Notes under the pieces: generated by a model
Databases searched by the model: none
What the model saw: the letters and a program-made list of their open reading frames with translations, nothing else
Told to the model about the DNA's origin: nothing
In this document: positions 32,923 to 43,594 of the stretch, piece after piece
Position numbering within the stretch: the stretch's first letter is position 1
Layout: each line of letters opens with the position of its first letter
Assembly: GCA_003707065.3 (NCBI GenBank)
Contig: PPXM03000001.1
Span: 310,001-374,000 of the forward strand
Length of the DNA stretch: 64,000 nucleotides
From: Trigonopsis variabilis
Lineage: Eukaryota; Ascomycota; Trigonopsidomycetes; Trigonopsidales; Trigonopsidaceae
Direction of reading: 5' to 3'
Made by a program: the position numbers and the translations under genes

Positions 32923-34761
32923 ATGGTCGGCTTGTCATTCTTTTGGACATTCTTTTTCTTTTCATTTTCAGAGCGGGTCGTGGCTGCCTCTTCATTCATT
33001 ATCGGAGACACAGTCTATCTACATCTTCGTGACAATTCATTTGTCTCTTATGGTATGTCCAACATTTCCAATCTTCAGACAGCCGACATTCTATCGACGC
33101 CACCGGCGAACTCTTCAATAATATTGAGTTCGAATGATACCATCTTATCATTCTCGGGATCATTAGGACAACCATTTGAGGTCTCAAGCTATGATGATGA
33201 AGCCGACACGTGGAAACAACTGCAGATATCAGATGCTCCCTCTTTTGCTTATAGAGCTTCGATATTCCAACCGTCTCAGTCGGATAGGATCTTGATCTTC
33301 GGAGGGCTGACCTCCAATGGCACAAGTGAAGTAGTTTCAAGCCAGCTTTTCGGATTTTGGCCAAGCAACTGTTCTTTTGTCAATCTTACTGACATGTATG
33401 GTTCTAATCCTATTGGGTTTTACGGAGCGTCGACAACCACAGTCGGTAACAGTGTATTATTCATTGGAGGACAAGCTGAAGCAGGCTGGATAGGAATGGA
33501 CCAGGTAGCTGTATGGGATGCAAACTCCTGGTCCTACAAATCAATTTCAGCCTCAAATTCGTCCATAGACTCTAGAGTTGACCCAATTCTTCTATCAACT
33601 AATACATCTGATGTTATGATTATAGGGGGCACGGTCGATGGCAGAAATGCTACTCCTCCTTTATTATCATTGTCCTATGATTCAGTTGGTCAATGGGCAT
33701 ATGAGACATTGTCCACAAATGATTCTTATTCGTCTGTGCTTGGTGCCGCGGTGCTCCCAGGCTCAGTGCTAGTTTATCTATTCTCTGATTATGCTTCCAG
33801 GCTCTCTTCAACAAGTTCGAACTCGATGATGAAGTATTCAGCTAGCTTATTAAATTCGACATCTATGGAAGGTCTTAATACATACAATTCTTCGTTATAT
33901 ACAACAGGTGCACCTTCATTGGCCTTATCATCGGCAGCTAAATCTCATGGCCTCTCTCATGGTGCTGTCATTGCAATTTCAATTGTTGTACCCATTGTGG
34001 TGCTCCTAATCTGCCTGAGTGTCTTCTTACGGTTCCGGCACCAGAGACGGAGAAAGAGTCTTCAGAAAGTTGACTACAAATTCAGCTTTCCTGTAGAATC
34101 GCCTAGGATTGATCTATTTGGAGATCCTGAGTTTTCTCCTTATAGTCCTGAAGTCCAGAAAGCAGACAAAAGTTTTAGAAAATTGGACATGGCACGATCG
34201 TGGAGTCAGAAAAAAGCAATTTTTGATTCTTTGCATCATTCATCTGAGGCGAGTCCTACAAGGACCACCAGCAGTGACAATCATTCATTGACTGACGACA
34301 AAACTGATGACTCCAAATCCGTACTTGATGAGCAGAACGTTCAGATGGTTGTGGTGACTCCAGGTAGAAGAGGTCAACTCCGAGTTATCAATCCGGATCC
34401 TTTAACACGGTCAGATACATCAGTCACAATGTCATCTGTTAGAACGAGAGCAAGTTCCTTAAAGCGATCTTTGACTACGGCTTGGCATGCGACTCGGCTA
34501 AACTCTTCAGACTCACCATCTTCAAAGAACGAAGATAATCTGTATAGCAAAACTAGCAATGGAACAGCAAAAACTATATTGTCACCACGGTTCTCCCCTC
34601 AACTCGAGCCTGTATCATCTTCTAGCTCTGTTAAGGATGACTTTGTGGCCCCGGAACAGTTTGAAGAGGTCATCAACCTTATTGATAATTATATGGGGAA
34701 CACCATTCAACATGAAGGGTCTCATAAGAATGTCCAAAAATCTCCAGAGGGTGAAGAGTAG
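32923..34761 (+). CDS. Type I membrane protein with probable kelch beta-propeller ectodomain
   Basis: 612 residues. A signal peptide (about 1-22, VGLSFFWTFFFFSFS core) leads an ectodomain of about 325 residues rich in N-glycosylation sequons. It carries kelch-like blades: RILIFGGLTSNGTSE, SVLFIGGQAEAGWIG and DVMIIGGTVDGRN, each a hydrophobic strand followed by Gly-Gly. One membrane helix (about 346-370, AVIAISIVVPIVVLLICLSV) is followed by a basic stop-transfer (RHQRRRKSLQK) and a cytoplasmic tail of about 240 residues rich in Ser/Asp. Kelch-ectodomain membrane proteins of fungi act in polarity or wall sensing (Rax2 is one, though much larger), so a surface sensor role is an inference. Convergent with ARO2. 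Confidence 0.72.
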   Translation: MVGLSFFWTFFFFSFSERVVAASSFIIGDTVYLHLRDNSFVSYGMSNISNLQTADILSTPPANSSIILSSNDTILSFSGSLGQPFEVSSYDDEADTWKQLQISDAPSFAYRASIFQPSQSDRILIFGGLTSNGTSEVVSSQLFGFWPSNCSFVNLTDMYGSNPIGFYGASTTTVGNSVLFIGGQAEAGWIGMDQVAVWDANSWSYKSISASNSSIDSRVDPILLSTNTSDVMIIGGTVDGRNATPPLLSLSYDSVGQWAYETLSTNDSYSSVLGAAVLPGSVLVYLFSDYASRLSSTSSNSMMKYSASLLNSTSMEGLNTYNSSLYTTGAPSLALSSAAKSHGLSHGAVIAISIVVPIVVLLICLSVFLRFRHQRRRKSLQKVDYKFSFPVESPRIDLFGDPEFSPYSPEVQKADKSFRKLDMARSWSQKKAIFDSLHHSSEASPTRTTSSDNHSLTDDKTDDSKSVLDEQNVQMVVVTPGRRGQLRVINPDPLTRSDTSVTMSSVRTRASSLKRSLTTAWHATRLNSSDSPSSKNEDNLYSKTSNGTAKTILSPRFSPQLEPVSSSSSVKDDFVAPEQFEEVINLIDNYMGNTIQHEGSHKNVQKSPEGEE

Positions 34762-34999
34762 AAAGGGTTCATTACGCATCTGTGTTTTCCATTTTTTATT
34801 TGTGTTCATTGTCGTTTATATTGGCATTTTACAGCATAACCGATGGGGTATGGAATTGTATGATAAGTACGCTAAGTATTGTTTAAAGGTGCTGTCTGAA
34901 GCATATGTAGGCCCGAAGATAATATAGTGGTAGGAAGGATATTTGACGCTTCTCGGACTGTAAATGATATACGAAGCTATTTACACTGACTGACATTGA

Positions 35000-36247
35000 T
35001 TAATGTTTGCGTCCAGCAGTTAGAGCAAGAGCCCTTCCTTCAAGATTCAAAGGCGGTAAGCAGGTCCTACTTGCAAGACGGGATTGCTGAATCATAAGAG
35101 CATCCATAAGCACTAGAGAAGCCATTGATTCTACAATTGGAACGGCCCTTGGAACCACGTTAGGATCATGACGACCGCGAGCAGCTAGAGTACCGTCCAC
35201 TCCGTCGTAAGAAACGGTACTTTGCTCTTGGCTGATTGTAGCTGGAGGCTTGAATGCCACAGAAAAGTAGATATTCTCGCCATTAGTGATACCACCTTGT
35301 ATACCACCAGAATTATTTGTCTTGGTTCGGAAAGTCGGATGAGTAGATGTCTCGAAGAGAGAACCTTCCACAGGAGGACCTCGGATAAAAGGATCATTAT
35401 GTTTTGATCCCGGTATCTGAGTTCCCGCGAAGCCAGATCCGATTTCAAATCCCTTAGTTGCCGGAATAGATAACATGGCATGGGCAAGCTTGGCCTCAAG
35501 CTTGTCGAAGCAAGGTTCACCTAGACCTGCCGGCACGTTGCGAATAACACAGGTCACCACTCCACCAATAGAGTCTTTTTCTTCTCGAAACTTGTCAACG
35601 AGTGCAATCATATCAGGTTCGACAGATGAATCAGGACAACGGATCAGCGACTCATCGACCTTGTCTCTTGTCACACTGTTCAAAAGATCTATGAATTTGG
35701 GATCTAAAGGATCTCGGTTAATTGCGACAGGACCAACTGCAGAAACAAAAGCAATAATTTCAACATTATGAGTCAATCGGAGATACTTCTCGGCCAAGGC
35801 GCCGGCAGCAACTCTGCCAATAGTCTCTCTTGCACTTGATCGGCCACCGCCACTGGAGGCTTTCACGCCATATTTATTCAAATAGGTCCAGTCAGCATGG
35901 GAAGGTCTAGGATAGATATCTGTCTCGGAATAGTCATGAGGGCGCTGGTCTTCATTCTGGACAATCATAGCAATAGGCGTACCCAGCGTGATACCAAATT
36001 CGACACCGCTCTGTATAGCAACTCGATCCTTTTCATTTCTAGGAGTCGTGAGTCGAGATTGCCCCGGCCGCCGTCTTGATAATTGCGGTTGGATATCATC
36101 CTCACTCAGAGGCATTCCTGGAGGAACACCATCGACGATACAGCCAACTGATCGGCAATGTGATTCACCGTAAGTGCTGATGCCTAGTCTTAGTCATATA
36201 TACACGCTGTCTTTATTCGTACGGAATAATGTTCCAAACGAGGACAT
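35000..36247 (-). CDS. ARO2: Chorismate synthase
   Basis: Converts EPSP to chorismate, the last shikimate-pathway step; fungal enzymes also carry an intrinsic NAD(P)H:FMN reductase. Exon 1 (36223-36247) and exon 2 (35000-36183), with a 39-nt intron, encode 402 residues. The splice yields the invariant N-terminus [18 protein letters not shown], then [15 protein letters not shown]. Other signatures are [28 protein letters not shown] and [12 protein letters not shown]. Length is normal for fungal Aro2. A perfect TGACTCA lies 68 bp upstream of the ATG. The gene is divergent from VFA1. Confidence 0.97.
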
Positions 36248-36803
36248 GAAAATTTATTGTAACGTTCTAATAGATGTCTGACCACCGTGAAAATCAGGTC
36301 AGTAACGGACGGTATGACTCAAATAAGGCATGTAGCCAAAGCCCATTATAGGGACTCATCATAACACTATACTGATCATACGTTCTCGTCTATTTTAAGG
36401 CTAGCTTGGATATATCATCGTCTTTCGCTTAACTTACAAAGAAGAAGTGTGGCTATGGTCCTAAAGATGAAGAGTAGGGATTGTATACAGCTATCACCTT
36501 TATGACGATTGTTTATTGCGATTCATCTATAAATTCTAGCCATATCCAGATTGCTTGATTAGTGAGTCGAATTGAATCTGCGTTGCCCTGAAGAACTACC
36601 ATTTGATCCCATGATTTTAATAGGGATAATTGCAACCATTCTCTCAAAACGATTGATGCACGTAGTCACAGAATTTCATGGTTCTACGATTAACAATTAA
36701 CAGGAGTATCTCGTGGTCGAACTTGTCATGTCAGTAGTTTTCTAACCCACTGTTATTGCATGCTTTAAAGTTCTTACAACGCGCGCTTTCCAAGGTGCTA
36801 TCT
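36248..36803. other. Divergent promoter region, ARO2 and VFA1
   Basis: About 555 bp between start codons. Contains the TGACTCA site at 36315-36321 (listed separately); otherwise nothing recognised. Confidence 0.5.
36315..36321. promoter_or_regulatory. TGACTCA Gcn4/Cpc1-type site upstream of ARO2
   Basis: Perfect AP-1/GCRE heptamer 68-74 bp before the ARO2 ATG. Gcn4-type bZIP factors bind this sequence and activate amino-acid biosynthesis genes, including shikimate-pathway genes, in ascomycetes. Function here is inferred from sequence and position. Confidence 0.55.
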
Positions 36804-37415
36804 ATGCAGAAACCACCTTTTTCAGATATCTATCACCTCCGAAAGGTAGCAGAGAGAGATTCGAAAGCATGTGCAATCTGTTTCAAGCCCACAGACAATG
36901 TATTAGTTTCTCAACCAGTTGATGGAACACCAGGATCAGGAACGGACTTCTTTTTCGTATGCAAGGCCCACTTACTCGATTCCAGGTTCGCCAAACCCCA
37001 AGATCAGCCTTTGGAGCCTCCAGAAGAGTCTAAAAAAGTCTCCGATAGGGACATTGAAGAAGTGGTTGAGAAGTACAAGAAGAGGCAAGGTCGACTAAAG
37101 GATGATAAGAAAGACGAGGACAAGACGGAGAATGATAACAACAAGGAGAATGATAGAAAAGGAGTTGAAAGCAAGAAGAAAGGCATATTTTCCTTATTCC
37201 GTGATTACACCTCACCATTTTCCAACCCAGCAGAACAAGAGGCCGCCTTATCAGCTCCTGGACCTTCTCGTGAGCACCGGATATATATATTGGATAAGAG
37301 CATTTACAGTACCAGGGTAAACCGTTGGAGAGAGAAACAGAGGGCTAAAAAGACTCTGCAGTTGTTAAGTAGCTCATCATCATTCCCGTCAGTTCCCAAC
37401 ACACCTTTGGAATGA
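36804..37415 (+). CDS. VFA1: Vps4-associated protein 1 (VFA1)
   Basis: 203 residues from the ATG at 36804; the frame runs upstream without ATG. The N-terminal zinc-like module is typical: YHLRKVAERDSKACAICFKP, then DFFFVCKAHLLDSRFA (Cys-x2-Cys plus Cys/His). A Lys/Glu/Asp-rich coiled-coil linker follows, and the C-terminal conserved helix is IYILDKSIYSTRVNRWREKQ. In yeast Vfa1 stimulates the AAA ATPase Vps4, which recycles ESCRT-III. The gene is tail-to-tail with YVH1 (160 bp). Confidence 0.88.
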   Translation: MQKPPFSDIYHLRKVAERDSKACAICFKPTDNVLVSQPVDGTPGSGTDFFFVCKAHLLDSRFAKPQDQPLEPPEESKKVSDRDIEEVVEKYKKRQGRLKDDKKDEDKTENDNNKENDRKGVESKKKGIFSLFRDYTSPFSNPAEQEAALSAPGPSREHRIYILDKSIYSTRVNRWREKQRAKKTLQLLSSSSSFPSVPNTPLE

Positions 37416-37575
37416 ACATCAATACCAGACTGTACGACTTCTATGTGCATGCCTCATTGGCTTGTGTGAATGGTGAATTTGTTTATGCAGAGTATCCTCT
37501 TCGGCTAGGAGCCTTCTTAACATATGAAGCGGATGCACGACCAGACTTGCTCGTGTACCATTCAAATATACATGA

Positions 37576-38625
37576 TCATAATTTACAGGTTTCATCAATT
37601 TTGCTCCGTTGAATTTCAATGCTCGGAACAACCCAAACCCCGCATGTGCATCGTTCCCCAACCCATTTGTAACTTCCGACCTTGGCGTGACACTTTGGAC
37701 AAAGCAATCGGCCTTCTAACTTTCCTTGCTCTAGTTCCTCCTTCATCCACGATACAGGCTCGACGTAAAAATGTTGACAGAAGGGAGACAGGACTGATTG
37801 TTGACGAGATGATGTAATTGGCAAGGGAGAGAAGCTTTTGTGCTTGCTACCACTCTCCCGACCACCCAGCTTATCGATTTGTTCCTTTGTTGGATAATGA
37901 TGGACATAGCAATCTGAGCTCGCCAAGACTCTTCTGCAAAGTCAATTTCTGGTGCATCATATATAACTTACCGACACTTTTTGCAGCGGATTGTACTGTT
38001 GGTTTCCCTCTTTTGCCGTTCGTCGGCGTAGATACGAATATGAGGGGCTTGACGAGCAGCTTCAAGTCAGTTGTGAAAAAAACAAGTAACAAACCTGTTG
38101 CCTCTTCTGCCTCTAATTGCAACAAAAACTGACGATACTTTGGATTTTCTTCATTTACTTCGTAGCCGTCCTGATAGAAGACCTCCAGCTGATTCATAAA
38201 CCCAGGATTTGGCTGAACGATGCTTCTGAATGATCGCAGATAATCGACTGCCTGCTGTGCAGACCATCTTTTATCTCTCATGATATAGGCAGAGACTATA
38301 GTTGCCGACCTTGACACTCCAGCAAGACTAGACGGGTGAGATTCATAGCAGCTGACTCGACTCACCAGTGTACCAAGACAATGCCCACTTGTAAACTTTC
38401 TTGGATGAAATCTAAACATTCTGGAAAATATTGCATGATGTTTTCATTATCATCATCATCGATTTGAATTAGCTTGTGTTTCACTTCAGGTAGTGGGCTC
38501 ATCATATCCGGAACCAACGAAATCACATGAGTGATGCCGTTATGGTTTCCATGCTTTAACGCCATCACTGAGTACATATTTCCTATATAAATTCCATAAT
38601 CGCCGACTTTATTCATGGCGTCCAA
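37576..38625 (-). CDS. YVH1: Dual-specificity phosphatase Yvh1 (DUSP12)
   Basis: Exons 38366-38625, 38095-38327, 37972-38059 and 37576-37933 (introns 38, 35 and 38 nt) give 312 residues in frame. The first splice recreates the catalytic loop VHCLAGVSRSATIVSAYIM (HCx5R). The third rebuilds IRCKKCRRVLASSDCYVHH, the start of the C-terminal zinc domain. That domain continues WMKEELEQGKLEGRLLCPKC and CTCGVWVVPSIEI. For the second intron I chose the AG nearest the CTGAC branch site (35 nt); an alternative 12 bp further on is also in frame. Yvh1 releases Mrt4 from pre-60S ribosomes, a job done by the zinc domain. Confidence 0.95.
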
Positions 38626-40013
38626 CAGCCTAGAAATGACCAGAGACTTTTGGTTGCCAAAGTTGAAATTTTAGGTTAGCCGTTACCAGATACTTCCGGG
38701 ACAGACCACATCCAGCCTTGTAATCCAAAAGGATGAGTGATCAAAAACGCTCAACACTCAATGCTCTCTCAATTCTGGCAACAAGGAACAAGCTGGTCCA
38801 TGTAAACGATCAGATTTAGTCCAGAATTCATAAAAAAAAGGGAAGACATTTTCACATGCAGTGGAAGAGAAAGCTCGTCCGACCTCTCTTCTTGTTATTG
38901 CCCACAGTGTCTAAATTCTTCGCGAAGCGCAAAATTAGAAAGTCGCTTCGTCAAGCGAAAAGAAAATAATACACAGTCATTCGCTCAATGATAAGGAGGG
39001 GACATAATCAGTATGAACTGGCTTTTGATACTACTGCTTCAGACTAATTCAACAAGCTTTCGAGGAGGCAGTCTCTGAACGAGAAAGATGAAAAACGCTG
39101 GGAACGCACACTGAGAAAGCCAACTGTCATTTTATCGTTAATCCAAGCAAAAGAGCAATCTCTGGGCGTAGTATTTGGTGCCCTTATTGCCCCGCCTTTC
39201 TTGGACAGGCATGTCCCAAATAGGTTATTTTCCCTAATGATCGTGATAATTGTCTATCTATTGGTCACTGAGTATCGGTTTCCATGGACGAGGAGAATGC
39301 GTTGAAATGCCGCACTCCTTTTAATTTTGGCCTTTACCGACCCTCGATGGGAAGTTGAGATAGTGATTAAAACGATAAATGAGGGAAAAGATGCATTTGT
39401 GACGTCTCCTTCATTCGATCTCACCTCATATACTATAGGTGATGGCTTCAAAGTACTAGTATCGATTATAGTAAAGGCTACGATCGCTTTAGAGCAGCTG
39501 GGAGCTGGCTTCAAAGATGAGTTGGTGCATGACCAATTACGGACTAGCCTACCGGATAGAGTAATTTTAGTAGGTGTTGGTTTCGCATATCCCACATTGG
39601 CGGCTCGGGAATTAGCTCCAGTGATCGCATTAAGCTTGATCTCTCTCGATATTAAAGTCGCTGCGTTGCCGGCAGAGTAGCAGAAGATTAGTACTGGGGA
39701 CTCAGGGGAGTCAAATCTGGTGCCTGGTCTACTTGACTCCTTATAGGCAAGCGCACAAGTCTAAGATCCTCTTTCGCTGCAGGCATGCGCTCTTGAGAAG
39801 CAAAAGTTCTTTCATCAATTGATAGGTAATCGAACTATCTATTGCTGAGATTCTATTTTCCACAGTCGAGATATAAGGTCCTTTCTCATTTTCTGTATTA
39901 TCAACCTGCTCAATTTGACAGATTCCTGGGCCTGTGGTACGACAGTCTGAGCTGTTTTAGTTGTCTAAACACTATTGGAAAATATATCGGTCTTGGAGAA
40001 CACGCAACTTGGG
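38626..40013. other. Divergent intergenic region, YVH1 and CSR1
   Basis: 1.39 kb without a supportable gene. Both strands are open at 39254-39680 (about 115 codons each), but neither frame has an ATG start, recognisable motifs or obvious splice partners. It may be a missed exon or chance. Confidence 0.45.
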
Positions 40014-41225
40014 ATGATTAAAACAATGGATGGAGTGAAGGTTCCACCTCCTCCTGTTGCCCGATCCACCGTCAAATCCTTGACAAATCAACAAAAGGCA
40101 AAATTATATCAAACATGGGCAGCTGTTCTTAAACAAAGCGGAATCTTAAATAGAAAAGAGGAAGGTTGGGTCCTAGCTTCGAATCTTCACCAAATCAAGC
40201 GGACCGAGTCTATGGCATCTCTTGATACCGTGGGATCGGAAACCCTGTACGATGATGATGGTGCTTTTTTACCCGATTATAGCAGTTTGAGTACCACACA
40301 AGAAGAGCTGCGTGTGGCATTTTGGAATATGATCAAACATGATGATCCCGATCAAGTTCTTTTTAGGTTCCTGCGAGCAAAGAACTGGAATGTCGATCGG
40401 GCTGTCGACATGCTAATTAGGACTCTTAATTGGAGAAACAAAAAATTAAAGGTCGATAATTTGTTGTACTCTGGAGAAGTGGGAGCTCAAACGAAACGGG
40501 ATCGGGAATTCATTGATCTCTTGAAATCGGGTAAGATCACCGTTTTCGGTCGTGACTATTATAATCGTCCAATTTTTTTGATCAAAGTTCGCCTCCATAA
40601 TCCTAAGCAACATTCTATCGAAGGAATCTATCGATATATCGTGTACATGGTAGAGACTACTCGAGCCTTGTATAAGGATTCCAACGAAGCGACAATTGTT
40701 TTTGACTTGTCTGATTTTTCTCTATCTAATATGGATTATCCAGTAGTGAAGCTATTTATCAACGCCATGCAATCATATTATCCTGAGTTCCTCGGTGTGT
40801 GTATCATACACAACGCTCCCTGGGTGTTCAAGGAAATCTGGAAGATTTTGAAAAGATGGATAGATCCTTTAGTGTCCAAACGGATTCATTTCACTACGTC
40901 TGTTGGTGACCTTTCTTTCTATATCCCCCTTTGTCAGATTCCAAAAGATATGGGAGGAACTTCGCGCTACAAATTCAAATGGGTATCACCGGAAGCTGAT
41001 GAGTTTAGCGTCTTGCGTGATCATGAGACTAGGGTTAAGCTATTGACAACACGCCATGCTTTGATTGGGGAGTTCATACAGTTAACGAAGCTTCTAGTGA
41101 CCGGATCTAGTGATGAATCCTCTATAATATCGCTGCGCCATGCTTGCGCTGAGAATCTCCGGTCTAATTGGATCGACTTGGATCCATATGTCCGGGCTAA
41201 AAGTGTATTTGAACGTGTAAAGTAG
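40014..41225 (+). CDS. CSR1: Sec14-like CRAL-TRIO lipid-transfer protein, Csr1 type
   Basis: 403 residues from the first ATG in frame (40014); a second at 40026 is also possible. Domain order is an N-terminal LTNQQKAKLYQTWAAVL helix, the CRAL-TRIO N-domain (DPDQVLFRFLRAKNWNVDRA) and the lipid-binding lobe with NRPIFLIKVRLH. IVFDLSDFSLSNMDYPVVK, CIIHNAPWVFKEIWKILKRW and IPKDMGGTSRYKF follow. The C-terminal CAENLRSNWIDLDPYVRAKS matches yeast Csr1 (Sfh2). Csr1 transfers phosphatidylinositol/squalene and supports lipid homeostasis. All lobes are present with no truncation. Confidence 0.88.
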   Translation: MIKTMDGVKVPPPPVARSTVKSLTNQQKAKLYQTWAAVLKQSGILNRKEEGWVLASNLHQIKRTESMASLDTVGSETLYDDDGAFLPDYSSLSTTQEELRVAFWNMIKHDDPDQVLFRFLRAKNWNVDRAVDMLIRTLNWRNKKLKVDNLLYSGEVGAQTKRDREFIDLLKSGKITVFGRDYYNRPIFLIKVRLHNPKQHSIEGIYRYIVYMVETTRALYKDSNEATIVFDLSDFSLSNMDYPVVKLFINAMQSYYPEFLGVCIIHNAPWVFKEIWKILKRWIDPLVSKRIHFTTSVGDLSFYIPLCQIPKDMGGTSRYKFKWVSPEADEFSVLRDHETRVKLLTTRHALIGEFIQLTKLLVTGSSDESSIISLRHACAENLRSNWIDLDPYVRAKSVFERVK

Positions 41226-41968
41226 ATTTTACTCAAGGCATATAAAGGAGTAAGCGAAAGTTCTGGAATGTATGCCATTCTAATATTTGTATCATCATGA
41301 AATAGAGTGCAGTTCAAGGTACCTAGACGTATATCCATAAGACCGGTGGCAACTGTGATCGGATAATATGTAAAAAGACGTCTTTCCGACTTATCTTTGA
41401 GGCATTTCAGCTGCCACCGGTTATATTATTCTATTGACAACTATTCAAATAACTACAGAGAGTATGTAGAGCTCATTGAGTGGAAGTTTTGCTACCACCT
41501 TTGTTTACTTAGAGAACGAAAGACGCTAGTAAATATAGGCTTCGTAGTGTCATGAACTTTCTTGAATGGTGTGCTTCGCCAGTAACAGGTATCGCAGTCT
41601 CATGCTCTTATTGCATCAGGACCAATCCTCAGCTCCAACTCAGTACGATAATTTCTTATAATAGTAAGACTCGTGCAACAAATAATTTTGTGGTTCTCTC
41701 CTTCTAATTTCTATCCATGTCAAGTGACCCATTGGCAGCATCTTGACTCGAAAATACGATTCCTTTACCTCTAATAGAAGAAGATGGAAATTAATCGTCT
41801 TAGCCACTGTTACTTCCATCCTAAATGAAAGTACCGTGCTCGTAGAGTAAGTAACCTGTAGAGCAAAGTGGATTGCATGCCAAGTTCGTCTAGCGCCAGA
41901 TCTGTCTTTTAGGATTCACCAACTCACCCACCCACTTGCTTACCTCGCAACGACCGTTAGAAAAGGCC
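41226..41968. other. Intergenic region, CSR1 and HLJ1
   Basis: About 740 bp. It contains a nested 80-bp palindromic structure at 41342-41421 (listed separately), starting 116 bp after the CSR1 stop; the remainder is presumed HLJ1 promoter. Confidence 0.5.
41342..41421. repeat. 80-bp nested inverted repeat with central palindrome
   Basis: Outer arms ACCGGTGGCAACTG (41342-41355) and CAGCTGCCACCGGT (41408-41421) are complementary at 13 of 14 positions. Near the centre sits a perfect 12-bp palindrome AAAGACGTCTTT (41374-41385), flanked by GATAA and TTATC. The whole could fold as one long interrupted hairpin. Candidates are a transcript 3'-end structure, a short MITE-like element or a small-RNA precursor. 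No clear target-site duplication is visible. Confidence 0.7.
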
Positions 41969-43166
41969 ATGTCATCCGACACTGCCTCTCGTGAACATAA
42001 TCAAGGGCGTCAGACTCGGGATTACACTCCTGCTCAAGCAGCAGCGGTGAATCGTGTGAGAAAATGTCGGCATGATGAATATTATGCCATCCTTGATCTG
42101 GAGGCCTCATCCAAGACCAGTGAGGGCGAAATCAAGAAAGCTTATAGAAAGCTTGCATTAATAATGCACCCGGATAAAAATGGAGCTCCTGGAGCTGATG
42201 AAGCCTTCAAAAGTGAGTACGGTAATCTTTTCATCTAAGGAGTGATCGCCGTCTTCGGCGATACCATCGAATTACGGTTTAACCAAGCAAAAGTCCTTAC
42301 TAATTCGAAATCAAGTGTTCTAGAGACTGTTAATAATCTTTTTTTATAATGAATTTAGTCTATCTTTGATAAATTGCTATGCTTTGAGGTTCTGTGACTA
42401 TTCTAACGTCCTAGTGGTTTCAAAAGCTTTCCAAGTTCTTTCCGATTCACAAAAGAGAGCAATATATGACCAAACAGGAAGTGATCCTGATGCTAGGGGA
42501 GCAGGATTCTCTTCTAGCTCCACTTTTGCTCGACGAGGTGCAGGGGGTGCTTCCCCTTTTGGAGATGGGCCTGAATTATCTCCTGAAGACTTGTTTAATA
42601 TGTTCTTTGGCGGAGGCGTTGGAGCACAGCCTGGTTTCCAACAGTTTGCATTTGGTGGGCCAGGCATCCGGATCCATTCATTTGGAGGATCCCCGTTCCG
42701 CGGTCAGTTCAATTCTCCTCGCCGTCCTAGAGCCGCTCGACAGGACGAAGGTCCATATACAAATCTCCTTCGATTCCTCCCGTTAATAATATTTTTTGTC
42801 TTACCTTTGATTTCCAATCTTTTTTCGTCCGAAGCGCGGCTGCCTGCTTATCGATTTCACCCACAACCTCCTTACATCGTTGAGAGACATACACCAAACT
42901 ACCAGGTCCCTTATTATATTAAACAACAAGATCAGGGCTCCTTATCGTCATCTCAGCTGGGTCAGCTAGATCGAAGCGCAGAAAGTACATTCATAGAAGA
43001 TCTAAATTATAAATGCGAAGGCGAAAGCGAATACCGGAGACAGAAAATTCACGATTCTCAAGGATGGATATTTACCGATCAGCAGAAATACAACGACGCT
43101 ATCAACATTAAACTTCCGAGCTGCGAGCGTCTAGCAAAGATGGGTCTTCGTAGAAAGTCCTCCTAA
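41969..43166 (+). CDS. HLJ1: ER-membrane J-domain protein, Hlj1 / DNAJB12 type
   Basis: Exons 41969-42212 and 42415-43166 encode 331 residues. The J domain (DEYYAILDLEASSKTSEGEI ... HPD at MHPDKN) is split by the intron, and the splice restores DEAFKMVSKAFQVLSDSQKR. A Gly/Phe-rich segment follows, then a membrane helix (FLPLIIFFVLPLISNLF) and the DUF1977 C-terminal module with YRFHPQPPYIVERHTPNYQV. Family members are tail-anchored-like ER proteins that recruit Hsp70 to ER-associated degradation. The intron is 202 nt, long for this genome, and contains a perfect 7-bp GC-rich hairpin. Confidence 0.93.
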
Positions 43167-43594
43167 TTAGGAGCTGTCTTTTTGAAGACAAGAGCAAGGA
43201 TGAGGATAGGATCTTGAATCGAAGTGGATAATGACGGGAAGATGAGGAAAACAAGAAAACGTCGGAGTTAGATGACGATTAGGATCTTGGTATGAGGGTC
43301 AAAGAAGGAGAGATGGAGCTGCAAAACTAGTGTTGGTCAATATGATTCCTGATTGCTGCGGATAGCAGCAGTAAGGATCATCAGTTTTCTCAAGCCCTTT
43401 GTATATTGGATTGATAGCCACTGAATTTACTTGAGCTCTTCCGTCGTAGACCATGTATAACATTCTTATACAAAAGCAATACAAAACAATCGAAATACAG
43501 TTAAGATTAGAATATCCGTGCTTTTGTGCACTTCAAGGAAGCTAGGCTTGTTCTGTGTTCTGAATGTTCAGTCTTCTGTAGCGGTGTGACATTG
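43167..43594. other. Intergenic region, HLJ1 and IMA1
   Basis: About 430 bp between tandem genes; no gene or repeat recognised. Confidence 0.45.
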
